Part shown: positions 34,610 to 42,522 of the stretch, one piece after another
Layout of the letters: the number at the start of each line of letters is the position of its first letter
How positions within the stretch are numbered: the stretch's first letter is position 1
NCBI GenBank assembly: GCA_949290515.1
Contig: CASERZ010000004.1
Span: 62,001-126,000 of the forward strand
Direction of reading: 5' to 3'
Length of the DNA: 64,000 nucleotides
From: an uncultured Christensenella sp.
GTDB taxonomy: Bacteria; Bacillota; Clostridia; Christensenellales; UBA3700
The notes under the pieces: model-generated
Databases searched by the model: none
Told to the model about the DNA's origin: nothing
The model's input: the letters and a program-made list of their open reading frames with translations, nothing else
Made by a program: the position numbers and the translations under genes

Positions 34610-34721
34610 CTCAAAGCGGCATTTGAGTGAATTCGCTGAGGCTCTTAACAAATCAGTTCATATAAAATTTATTAACAAATATAAAAACAGCATTAATTTT
34701 TGTTTGAATATAGGTGGGATT

Positions 34722-35987
34722 ATGAAAAAACTCAAAAGTTACAACGCTACTTTCGCTTCTTGTTGTCTTTCCAGCGTAATTCAGGCTTTGGGTATAAATC
34801 TCACTCCCCTTCTTTTCGTAAGTTTTCAAAACGAATTTTCCATATCGCTCACAAAGCTTACTTTTCTGATTACAATCACTTTCACGGTACAGCTCCTGAT
34901 GGACGCTCTGAGCGCAAAATTTATAGACAAAATAGGATACCGCACAGCTATGATATCCGCTCACGCGTTTATCGTTGTCGGTATGCTTGCTATGGGAATA
35001 CTTCCATACGCGTTGCCCTCGGCATATGCGGGTCTGGTGATTGCCACAATCGTAGTCGCCATAGGCTGCGGAATACTCGAAGTGGTGTCTACTCCTATAG
35101 TCGAAGCTATTCCCGATATGGGGCAGGGCAAGATATCTCTTTTGCATTCCTGTTATTGTTTCGGATACGTATTTACCGTGTTGGCAAGCGTAATTTACAT
35201 CAAACTGTTTGGCAGAGAAAACTGGCGTTATTTAATGATGTTCCTTGCTATTGTTCCTTTGTTCAACGGCATTTTCTTTGCTTTTGTTCCCTGCTCTTCG
35301 CTGGACGAGCAAAAGGGAAAATCTTATTCGCTGAAAGAACTGTTTTGCAATAAGTATCTCTACCTTTTCGGCATTCTCATTATCTGTGCGGGAGCCAGCG
35401 AACAGGCTATGTCGCAATGGATATCGTATTTTGCCGAAAAAGGTCTGGGACTTGACAAAACGACGGGAGATACGGTTGGTCCTCTATCATTCGCGTTGCT
35501 AATGGGACTGGGACGATTATTTTATGGACTTTTCGGCACTAAAATTTCTATTAAGAAAACTCTGCCCGTTGCCGGAATTCTATGCATTGCGACATTTACG
35601 GTAGCAGTGGTAAGCTCAAACGACATTATTTCTCTGATAGCCTGTGCCACTACGGGACTTGCCGTCAGCATTATGTGGCCGGGCACGCTGGATATAGCCG
35701 CAAAGAACATTATACGCGGAGGCACGGCTCTTTTTGCTTTGCTCGCGCTCGGCGGAGATATCGGTTGTACCGTAGGTCCCGCAACAGTGGGATTCGTAAG
35801 CTCTATTTCTCCTTTTGAACTAAAAGGAGGTCTGGGCGCGGCAATAGTATTCCCCGTAATATTCTTCATCGCTTCGATTATACTCTTCAAGGCAGACAAG
35901 TCACACGATTACCAAAGACTGCTCGACGAGTACAAAAAAGAAAACGAAATCTCCTCTCAAAACACAATTTCAGAGAAAAACGTCTGA
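34722..35987 (+). CDS. MFS transporter
   Basis: Major facilitator permease, 421 residues with about 12 hydrophobic helices. MDALSAKFIDKIGYRTAMIS is the loop 2-3 motif of the superfamily. The layout (CGILEVVSTPIVEAIPDMGQ, then GKISLLHSCYCFGY and later MWPGTLDIAAKNI) recalls the FucP-like sugar-permease branch. The start is at MKKLKSYN because AGGTGG lies 6 bases upstream; the frame is open for 99 more bases without a ribosome site. It may be co-expressed with the SDR gene, which would hint at a sugar or polyol pathway, but this is weak. Confidence 0.88.
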   Translation: MKKLKSYNATFASCCLSSVIQALGINLTPLLFVSFQNEFSISLTKLTFLITITFTVQLLMDALSAKFIDKIGYRTAMISAHAFIVVGMLAMGILPYALPSAYAGLVIATIVVAIGCGILEVVSTPIVEAIPDMGQGKISLLHSCYCFGYVFTVLASVIYIKLFGRENWRYLMMFLAIVPLFNGIFFAFVPCSSLDEQKGKSYSLKELFCNKYLYLFGILIICAGASEQAMSQWISYFAEKGLGLDKTTGDTVGPLSFALLMGLGRLFYGLFGTKISIKKTLPVAGILCIATFTVAVVSSNDIISLIACATTGLAVSIMWPGTLDIAAKNIIRGGTALFALLALGGDIGCTVGPATVGFVSSISPFELKGGLGAAIVFPVIFFIASIILFKADKSHDYQRLLDEYKKENEISSQNTISEKNV

Positions 35988-36095
35988 CATATGGCTTACG
36001 CATATAATTCGGTTTGTCGTTTTACCTTATCTACCGTAAAATCAAACTCGTATTGATATAAAACCATATCGGCAAAACAAATCCGTTTAAAAGCA

Positions 36096-36119
36096 AAAAG
36101 CAGACTGAAGTCTGCTTTT
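36096..36119. terminator. Bidirectional terminator between converging genes
   Basis: AAAAGCAGAC, TGAA loop, GTCTGCTTTT. It serves both the MFS gene and the small HTH gene coming from the right. Confidence 0.85.
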
Positions 36120-36149
36120 CTTATCTTTTTATTGTGAATATTTTTCTCT

Positions 36150-36494
36150 TTAATCCGCAAATATGAGTATATCCTCGAGCTTCATTTCGCAAAGCTCGCA
36201 GTAGACAAGCAAATCCTCTATGGATATCACGCTTCTTGCGTCCTCCCAGTTGGCTACCTGACTGTCCGACCAGCCGACTACCGCACTTGCAAGTTCGTTT
36301 CGCGATATATGATTATCCATATCGAACGTACAAGTCTTGCACTTCTCCCCGCCCGAACAATAATTTTTACTGTCTTCCTGACTTCTGCAATATTCGCATA
36401 TCTTTTTGATGAGATTGACGTTGTGACATCTTAAGTATTCTAAAGTCTTGCCCGTCTTTTCCCAGTCGATTATTTTTCCGCAATACTTTTCCAT
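36150..36494 (-). CDS. Small HTH protein with an inserted cysteine cluster
   Basis: 114 residues; probable DNA-binding regulator. The pattern TGKTLEYLRCHNVNLIKKIC ... ISRNELASAVVGWSDSQVAN ... SIEDLLVYCELCEMKLEDIL follows the helices of an XRE/Cro domain. Between the first and second helix sits an insertion with five Cys (CEYC, then CSGGEKCKTC), which could bind a metal or iron-sulfur cluster. The ATG has GAGG 6 bases upstream. It stands alone, with a terminator after the stop. No homologue known to me; the function as a redox- or metal-sensing regulator is inference. Confidence 0.65.
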   Translation of the reverse strand: MEKYCGKIIDWEKTGKTLEYLRCHNVNLIKKICEYCRSQEDSKNYCSGGEKCKTCTFDMDNHISRNELASAVVGWSDSQVANWEDARSVISIEDLLVYCELCEMKLEDILIFAD

Positions 36495-36820
36495 ATTCAC
36501 CTCGCTTGCTTTTTTATTATAACAAAACCTTTGCCCGTTTTCAATAACTTAAAAAAAATTGTGACAAAAATTTTCTTTTAGCCTTTTATCATCCTTGGTT
36601 AAGTCTGCTAAAACTTCGTCGAAAAAGAAATTTTTATCGCCTTTTCACATTGAAAACTACTGCAAAAATCCTATATTCAATGCGGTTTTTATAACTCTGA
36701 GAATTCTTACATTGTAAATTTTTTATAACGTCAATTTATCGCTTGCGAGCTTTTCCGTCATATAGGCCGATTTTTAGCTTAAATGTAAAATTTGATAAAA
36801 ATTTTTAACAAAAAAAAGTA

Positions 36821-36849
36821 TTGACACCCGTGCTTAATTACTTTATAAT
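36821..36849 (+). promoter_or_regulatory. Strong promoter of the lipoprotein gene
   Basis: Perfect TTGACA and TATAAT with a 17-base spacer, followed by an AGGAGG ribosome site. The 320 bases before it are AT-rich without other visible features. Confidence 0.9.
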
Positions 36850-36892
36850 TAATTTAGTAAAATATATGAATAACTAGGAGGTTATTACAATT

Positions 36893-38725
36893 ATGAAGAA
36901 CAAAAAAATCATTGTTGCCTTGTTGGTTGTAGTGATGGTTCTTTCTATGGCAGCTGTTTGCCTCACCGCTTGTGATAAGAGCGAGTGGGACGACATCGAA
37001 GCAGAAGCTCTCGCTGCTATGATGGACAACGCTATCAACAATCTGGCACCTACCGATGCTCTTCTCAATAACACTGAGATTGCAGCAAACCTTGACGTAA
37101 AAGCTAAATACGGTGATTCTTCCAAGAATTACGGAATCGCTTTCGCAGTAAAACTCGGACTTAACAAAGCAGACGACAATACCAACGCTTTCAGCCTTGT
37201 TATCACCGATAAAGCCGACAACTCTGTTGCTTTCGGCGCATACTACGATGAAAGCCTCGGCAACAAGTACAACGACAAGGTATATCTCCAAGGCCCCAGC
37301 GGCAACCTCGCTCTTCAGGCCGTAAAAGTTAAAGACGTAATTAAAGACCAAAATGCTGATATCAGCGATTCTTGGTGTGAAGAAGCTCAGGGCACCGTTC
37401 TCGACGCTCTCAGCGAATACTTCTCCGGTATCATCATCCAAACCGTTGGCGGTCTCGGCGACACCAAGATTAGCAAGGACGGTAAAGTTGCTCGTCTCGA
37501 GCTTCCTTTGACCTCTCTCCTTCAGGATAAGAGCTCTACCGGTCTCGGCGGCTTGCTCGAAAGCGTAGGTTCTCCTATGGTTGACCCTTACCTCGAAAAG
37601 CTCGGTATCGACCTCAAGGTTGCTCAGCTCGTTGACATTCTTCCTAAGCTTACCGTTGCTCTCCAGTTCACTTTTGAAGGTTCCGGCGTAGACACCACTC
37701 TCAAGAACATTCAGGCTGAACTCTCTTGCGGCGCTAAAAACGTGAAGATTAACAAGACCAACAACAAGGGTACTTTGCTCGAACTCGACATCGCTAAAGA
37801 CTTCTCCGCTACCGTAAGCGCAGACTTCTTCGTAGCTCCTTCGACCTCTATGGTTAAGTTGGCTCCCACCTCTGTATATGAAGCTGAAGTAGTAAATGCT
37901 CTCAACTTCACTTTGAAGGGCGAAGTTAACTTCGACAAGGAAATCAAAGCTTCCGTAGGTCCTCTTAACCTCAACATCCCCAGCGGCGACTACAACGTAA
38001 CCATCGCTCTCGATGCTGATCCTACCGCTCTTATCGGTATGACTTTCCCTGCTGACAAGGTAGTTGACGGCGTTACCGTTAAACCCACCACTCAGGAAAT
38101 CTTGACTTGTGTAGGCAACGTACTCGAAGAAGCTGTTGACTATATGCTCCTCGACATCAAGAGCAAGACCGCTTCTGCAAGTGACACGTCTCTCCTCAAG
38201 CTCGAACTCAGCAGAGCTGCTGTCGGCGCTCCTTTGAAGGTTAGCGCAACCGAGCTCGACGCTCTCGGTATGAACGTAAACATTTCCGGTCTCACCATTG
38301 CAGAAGCAATCAACGCTATCGCAAAACTCTTCCCCGCTGACGAGCCTACTCCCGAAGAACCCGAAGTTCCTACTCCCGAAGTTCCTTCCGGTGACCAAAG
38401 CGGTTCTGTTTCCGGCGAAACCGATGAAGAAAAAACAGACGCAATCCTTGCTTCCATCAAGCCTTACGTAGAGCTTTTGTCCATCATCATCAAGGGTGGC
38501 TCTGCTCAGGTAAATCTTGACGGCGCAGAGTTTGATATCAAGGACGAAGAAACCGGCGAAGTTACCAGCACCGTTACTTTGGATGCAGGTATCACCGTAA
38601 ACGGCGAATCCATCACTGTTACCGGTCACGCCGTAGGTCTTGACAAGCTCCTTGCAGGACTTCCCGCAGATATCAACGCTACGATTAAAGTTACCGAATT
38701 CAAACTCGGCAACGCCGGCAAATAA
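36893..38725 (+). CDS. Abundant surface lipoprotein of unknown function
   Basis: 610 residues. The signal peptide (MKNKKIIVALLVVVMVLSMA) ends in the lipobox LTAC near 27, so it is lipid-anchored outside the cell. The mature part alternates amphipathic strands and short helices, without enzyme motifs that I can recognise. Residues about 480-510 form a Pro/Glu/Ser linker (ADEPTPEEPEVPTPEVPSGD) before a final domain of about 90 residues (AQVNLDGAEFDIKDEETGEV). A perfect consensus promoter, AGGAGG site, uniform use of preferred codons (GCT, CTC, GAC) and a strong terminator indicate high expression. A structural or lipid-binding role is possible; I cannot assign one. Confidence 0.85.
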   Translation: MKNKKIIVALLVVVMVLSMAAVCLTACDKSEWDDIEAEALAAMMDNAINNLAPTDALLNNTEIAANLDVKAKYGDSSKNYGIAFAVKLGLNKADDNTNAFSLVITDKADNSVAFGAYYDESLGNKYNDKVYLQGPSGNLALQAVKVKDVIKDQNADISDSWCEEAQGTVLDALSEYFSGIIIQTVGGLGDTKISKDGKVARLELPLTSLLQDKSSTGLGGLLESVGSPMVDPYLEKLGIDLKVAQLVDILPKLTVALQFTFEGSGVDTTLKNIQAELSCGAKNVKINKTNNKGTLLELDIAKDFSATVSADFFVAPSTSMVKLAPTSVYEAEVVNALNFTLKGEVNFDKEIKASVGPLNLNIPSGDYNVTIALDADPTALIGMTFPADKVVDGVTVKPTTQEILTCVGNVLEEAVDYMLLDIKSKTASASDTSLLKLELSRAAVGAPLKVSATELDALGMNVNISGLTIAEAINAIAKLFPADEPTPEEPEVPTPEVPSGDQSGSVSGETDEEKTDAILASIKPYVELLSIIIKGGSAQVNLDGAEFDIKDEETGEVTSTVTLDAGITVNGESITVTGHAVGLDKLLAGLPADINATIKVTEFKLGNAGK

Positions 38726-38751
38726 GCCTTAATCGCACAAAACAAAAATTA

Positions 38752-38780
38752 CAGACCGCTTCGGCGGTCTGTTTTTTTTA
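38752..38780 (+). terminator. Terminator of the lipoprotein gene
   Basis: CAGACCGC, TTCG tetraloop, GCGGTCTG and eight T: a textbook terminator. Confidence 0.95.
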
Positions 38781-38957
38781 TTGTCATTCCCGTATCGCTA
38801 TAATTGCAATTAGAAAATCGGCTATTTTAGTTCTAATTCTTCCTGTGATTAACAGCCCGATATTTTACGGTATTTAGTACAGGTTTTATAAGTACTGACG
38901 CTTTTTAGTTTTGTATAAGCCTAAAAGCAATTTTTTATTCTCAATGCAATTATTTTG

Positions 38958-38986
38958 TTGACTTTATAAATATTTTGTAATATATT
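38958..38986 (+). promoter_or_regulatory. Promoter of the TPP riboswitch-thiT unit
   Basis: TTGACT, 17-base spacer, TATATT; transcription would start about 15 bases before the riboswitch. Confidence 0.75.
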
Positions 38987-39007
38987 CTATTTGATAACAA
39001 TATTCGC

Positions 39008-39112
39008 CGTGGGTGCTGTAAAAAGCTGAGATTATACCACTTGAATCGGTCAAGATAATACTTGAACGAAAGAGCGTAGACATTTCTTTGCACCCCTTGT
39101 GGGTGCTTTTTA
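39008..39112 (+). promoter_or_regulatory. TPP riboswitch with terminator
   Basis: The thi-box core is clear: GTGGGTGC, then GCTGAGA, then ACCACTTGAATCGGTCAAG and GATAATACTTGAACG, matching the conserved CTGAGA, ACCCTTTGAACCTGATC and GATAATGCCAGCG blocks. Downstream GCACCC pairs with GGGTGC before TTTTT (39090-39111), an intrinsic terminator. The aptamer strand GGGTGC at 39011 is the same as the terminator 3' arm, so in the absence of TPP it can pair with GCACCC and antiterminate. It controls thiT. Confidence 0.9.
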
Positions 39113-39152
39113 TTTTCATTTTCGGCGGAAATAAATAAAAGGAGTATTTGTT

Positions 39153-40199
39153 ATGAACAATCTTTTCACTTTGGCCGTAACTACCGCGGACGGAGACACT
39201 CTTCCTCCCTTGCTGTTTTGGCCTATCCTCGTGCTGTTTTTAACGATGTTTTTGTGTATGTTTCTCATATACCTCAAAAACCGCTTTAATCAGCAAGTAG
39301 CCAAAGCTCTAATATTTACGGCTATCGTTATATGCGTAGCTGCGGCAATAGTATGCCTTTCTCTCATCGGCACCTACTATTCTAAAAACATCAAAGACGA
39401 CGGCTATTATTCTAATTATCTCAAGTCCGCTGCCCTTTACGTTTCGGCGGTTTGCCTCGTAGCATTGTCTATTGCGATAGTTTTCTCCGTAGGCAGACAT
39501 ACTACTTTTGAATTCAACAGCCGCTCGGTAGCTTTTGCAGCCGTATGTATCGCGATGAGCTTTGCTCTTTCTTACGTAAGACTTTTCAAGCTTCCTCAAG
39601 GCGGTAGCGTAACCCTAGCTTCACTGCTCCCCATTATGATATTCTCGTATATCTTCGGTATCAAAAAGGGTTATCTCGTAGGAATTATCTACGGTGTATT
39701 GCAGGCAATTCAGGACCCTTATATCGTACACCCCGCTCAATTTTTGCTCGACTATCCCATCGCATTCTCGGCTATTGCGTTTGCGGGAGTATTCTGCGAA
39801 GTACAGGCGTTGAAAAAGCTTCCTCAGGTTTCATTTTTGCTCGGAGCAATATTCACCGGTATTGCAAGATACGTAACTCACTTCCTCTCAGGAGTATTTG
39901 CATTCGGCGCATACGCCGTAGAATCGGAATACAGCAGCATAGCTCTTTATTCCGCGGCTTACAACTCGTTTGTATTCGTTGATATCGTAATAGTAATAGT
40001 AGTGGGCGTTATACTCTTCTCCTCTCCCGCTTTCGTAAAGGAAGTAATCGAAAGACAGCGCAACAGAATTCAACCCGTGCTGGGTCAGGCTCATACTCTC
40101 GAATATGATGAGCAAAACGACACGGTTGATATATTGAGTAAATCCAAAGACTTCGATTTAACGGATAATACCGATAAATCGGATAAGAAAGATAAATAA
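39153..40199 (+). CDS. thiT: Thiamine-specific ECF transporter S component, with N-terminal membrane extension
   Basis: Thiamine-binding membrane subunit of an energy-coupling-factor transporter, 348 residues where ThiT/YuaJ is usually about 190. Residues about 125-305 are the ThiT core: YVRLFKLPQGGSVTLASLLP, IFGIKKGYLVGIIYGVLQAI, PAQFLLDYPIAF, and IARYVTHFLSGVFAFGAYA, whose aromatic residues line the thiamine site. The first 120 residues add about three hydrophobic helices of unknown role, and the last 40 are a charged tail. AGGAG lies 8 bases before the ATG. A TPP riboswitch sits in the leader. The ATPases and EcfT at 58.6-61.4 kb probably energise it. Confidence 0.93.
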   Translation: MNNLFTLAVTTADGDTLPPLLFWPILVLFLTMFLCMFLIYLKNRFNQQVAKALIFTAIVICVAAAIVCLSLIGTYYSKNIKDDGYYSNYLKSAALYVSAVCLVALSIAIVFSVGRHTTFEFNSRSVAFAAVCIAMSFALSYVRLFKLPQGGSVTLASLLPIMIFSYIFGIKKGYLVGIIYGVLQAIQDPYIVHPAQFLLDYPIAFSAIAFAGVFCEVQALKKLPQVSFLLGAIFTGIARYVTHFLSGVFAFGAYAVESEYSSIALYSAAYNSFVFVDIVIVIVVGVILFSSPAFVKEVIERQRNRIQPVLGQAHTLEYDEQNDTVDILSKSKDFDLTDNTDKSDKKDK

Positions 40200-40220
40200 T
40201 TTCAGCATTAAATTTAAAAA

Positions 40221-40246
40221 GGACGCGTACAAACGCGTCCTTTTTT
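40221..40246 (+). terminator. Terminator of thiT
   Basis: GGACGCGT, ACAA loop, ACGCGTCC and TTTTTT, directly after thiT. Confidence 0.92.
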
Positions 40247-40461
40247 ATTCAGTTGACGTGCCCGCAAATAAAAAAACAGACGCAGGCAATACTCCTTTCG
40301 TTTTGAGAGTTATCTCCTTTAGCGGCCGAGGTGAGCGTCGGGTGTGAGTGTTTAGGACAGACAAACAGCCACGCTTACAAGGCGAGGGCCGAAGGCAATA
40401 CTTTCGTTTAATACAGCGACCGAGGAGGGTGGCAGACATAAGCCGCTTGCGGTGCGTAGCA

Positions 40462-40569
40462 AATTAAAGGTAATAAATAAGCGCATATACGAGGCGAGAG
40501 TCGCAGGCAATACTTGCCGTATTGTCAAGGCTCTCAACAAAGTAGATGCGCCTATTTAAATCTTTAATT
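40462..40569. repeat. Fold-back repeat related to the one at 10.3 kb
   Basis: Arms AATTAAAGGTAATAAATAAG (continuing GCGCAT) and its imperfect reverse complement at 40546-40569 enclose inner arms GAGAG/CTCTC and a 21-base core (40506-40526) identical, inverted, to 10391-10411. The rest of 40247-40598 holds no gene but has two more GGCAATACT motifs (near 40287 and 40396), so it is probably an array of decayed copies. Confidence 0.7.
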
Positions 40570-40598
40570 CTTATGTATGCCGCCCGACTCGGTCGCCC

Positions 40599-42521
40599 TT
40601 ATTCGAGCTCGAATGCGCCCGTATAAAGCTGATAATACTGTCCTTTCTGAGCAATAAGCTCGTCGTGACTTCCTCGCTCGATTATTCTGCCGTGGTCAAG
40701 CACGATGATTACGTCGCTGTTTTGTACAGTAGACAGTCTGTGAGCTATTACGAATACCGTCCTGCCTTCCATAAGTCTGTCCATACCCTGCTGCACAAGT
40801 GCTTCGGTACGCGTATCTATGGAAGACGTTGCCTCGTCGAGTATCATTACGGGAGCGTCGGCTACCGCGGCTCTCGCGATAGACAAAAGCTGTTTTTGTC
40901 CTTGCGACAGGTTAGCTCCGTCACCCGTGAGCAACGTATCGTAGCCCTTGGGCAATCTCGTTATGAAGTCGTGCGCATTGGCAAGCTTTGCTGCCGCGAT
41001 ACACTCTTCGTCAGTAGCGTCCAGTCTGCCGTAACGGATATTATCCATTATCGTGCCCGTAAAGAGATTGGTATCCTGCAATACTATTCCCAAAGACCTT
41101 CTCAAATCACCCTTCTTGATTTTGTTGATATTGATTTTGTCATAACGGATTTTGCCGTCGGCAATATCGTAGAAACGGTTGATAAGATTGGTGATAGTTG
41201 TTTTACCTGCACCCGTAGCACCTACGAACGCAACCTTTTGTCCGGGATGTGCGTGTATCGTTACGTCGTGCAAAACCATCTTCTCTTGGGTATATCCGAA
41301 GTCGACTTTGTTGAGTTCGATATCTCCCGCAAGTCTTTCGTATGTAATAGTACCGTCTGCCTTATGAGGATGTTTCCACGCCCATATACCGGTACGCTCT
41401 TCGCACTCTACGAGTTCGCCGTCTACTTCTTTGGCGTTTACAAGCGTTACGTATCCGTCATCCGTCTCAGGCTGCTGGTCGAGAAGCTCGAATATTCTTC
41501 CCGCACCCGCAGTAGCCATTACTACCGCGTTGAGCTGTGAAGATACCTGTCCGATATTCATAGTAAACTGTCTGCTCATCTGCAAGAACGCAATGATTAC
41601 GCTTATCTGAATACCTACCTTGTCAAATCCTCTCAAGCTGAGATTGGGTACTCCGCCGAGAACGAGCAAACCGCCTATGATTGCAACCAGCACGTAAAGC
41701 ACGTGTCCGATATTGTTGATTGTAGGCATCAGTATATTACCGAATTTATTTGCGCTGTCGCTGTCTCTGAAGAGTTGTTCGTTGATTTTGTCGAAGTCTG
41801 CCTTTGACTGCTCTTCGTGACAGAAGACTTTGATTACTTTCTGTCCGTTCATCATTTCCTCGACAAAGCCCTCTTCTTTACCCATCGAAGCCTGCTGACG
41901 TATAAAGAATTTCGCGCTTCTGCCGCCTACCGATTTGGTTGTCCACAGCATAAACGCTACACCGAGGAGTATGAGCAAAGTCAGCCATATGCTGTAGTAT
42001 ATCATCGTACAGAAAAGCATAAGTATTGCTATCATCGAAAAGTATGCCTGAGGAATACTCTGCGATATCAGCTGTCTCAAAGCATCCGTATCGTTGGTGT
42101 AACAGCTCATTATGTCGCCGTGAGTGTGCGTGTCAAAATACTTGATAGGCAAGGACTGCATTTTGTTGAACATATCCTTTCTCACGTGCATCAAAAAGCC
42201 TTGAGTTACGTGTGCCATTATTCTCGTGTATACAAATCCGCAAATAATACCCGCTACGTAAATGCCTACGATAAGCGCGAGCATAGTCCACATTGTCTTT
42301 TTTACGGAGTCGTAACCGTTGACAATACCCGGCTCGATTACGTCTGAGATAAGTCTCTCGATAAATATCGACGAGCTCATAGCCGCCATAGCGTTGATTG
42401 TAATACAAACAAATACCGCTATCAGCGCGCCCTTGTAATACTTGAACATATATCTCAAAAGTCTGCCCAAAACCGCAAGAGTACCGGGCTTTTTGTTGTT
42501 AAGCATTTCTTTCTTGCTCAT
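40599..42521 (-). CDS. ABC exporter, second half-transporter
   Basis: Export ABC protein with fused membrane and ATPase domains, 640 residues. Six helices lie in about 30-340. The ATPase domain has GATGAGKTT (Walker A), LSQGQKQLLSIARA (signature) and VMILDEATSSIDTRTE (Walker B). A segment of about 40 residues (EECEERTGIWAWKHPHKADG) between the domains is usual for this clostridial subfamily. It starts 1 base after the stop of the partner exporter and surely forms a heterodimer with it. Multidrug or peptide export is likely; the MarR regulator upstream supports drug or stress control. GAAAG-type ribosome site lies in the end of the partner gene. Confidence 0.9.
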   Translation of the reverse strand: MSKKEMLNNKKPGTLAVLGRLLRYMFKYYKGALIAVFVCITINAMAAMSSSIFIERLISDVIEPGIVNGYDSVKKTMWTMLALIVGIYVAGIICGFVYTRIMAHVTQGFLMHVRKDMFNKMQSLPIKYFDTHTHGDIMSCYTNDTDALRQLISQSIPQAYFSMIAILMLFCTMIYYSIWLTLLILLGVAFMLWTTKSVGGRSAKFFIRQQASMGKEEGFVEEMMNGQKVIKVFCHEEQSKADFDKINEQLFRDSDSANKFGNILMPTINNIGHVLYVLVAIIGGLLVLGGVPNLSLRGFDKVGIQISVIIAFLQMSRQFTMNIGQVSSQLNAVVMATAGAGRIFELLDQQPETDDGYVTLVNAKEVDGELVECEERTGIWAWKHPHKADGTITYERLAGDIELNKVDFGYTQEKMVLHDVTIHAHPGQKVAFVGATGAGKTTITNLINRFYDIADGKIRYDKININKIKKGDLRRSLGIVLQDTNLFTGTIMDNIRYGRLDATDEECIAAAKLANAHDFITRLPKGYDTLLTGDGANLSQGQKQLLSIARAAVADAPVMILDEATSSIDTRTEALVQQGMDRLMEGRTVFVIAHRLSTVQNSDVIIVLDHGRIIERGSHDELIAQKGQYYQLYTGAFELE

Positions 42522-42522
42522 A

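Noticed and set aside
36854..38629. Leftward open frame of 591 codons opposite the lipoprotein gene
   Set aside because: Produced by the biased codon use of the real gene on the other strand, which has promoter, ribosome site, signal peptide and terminator.
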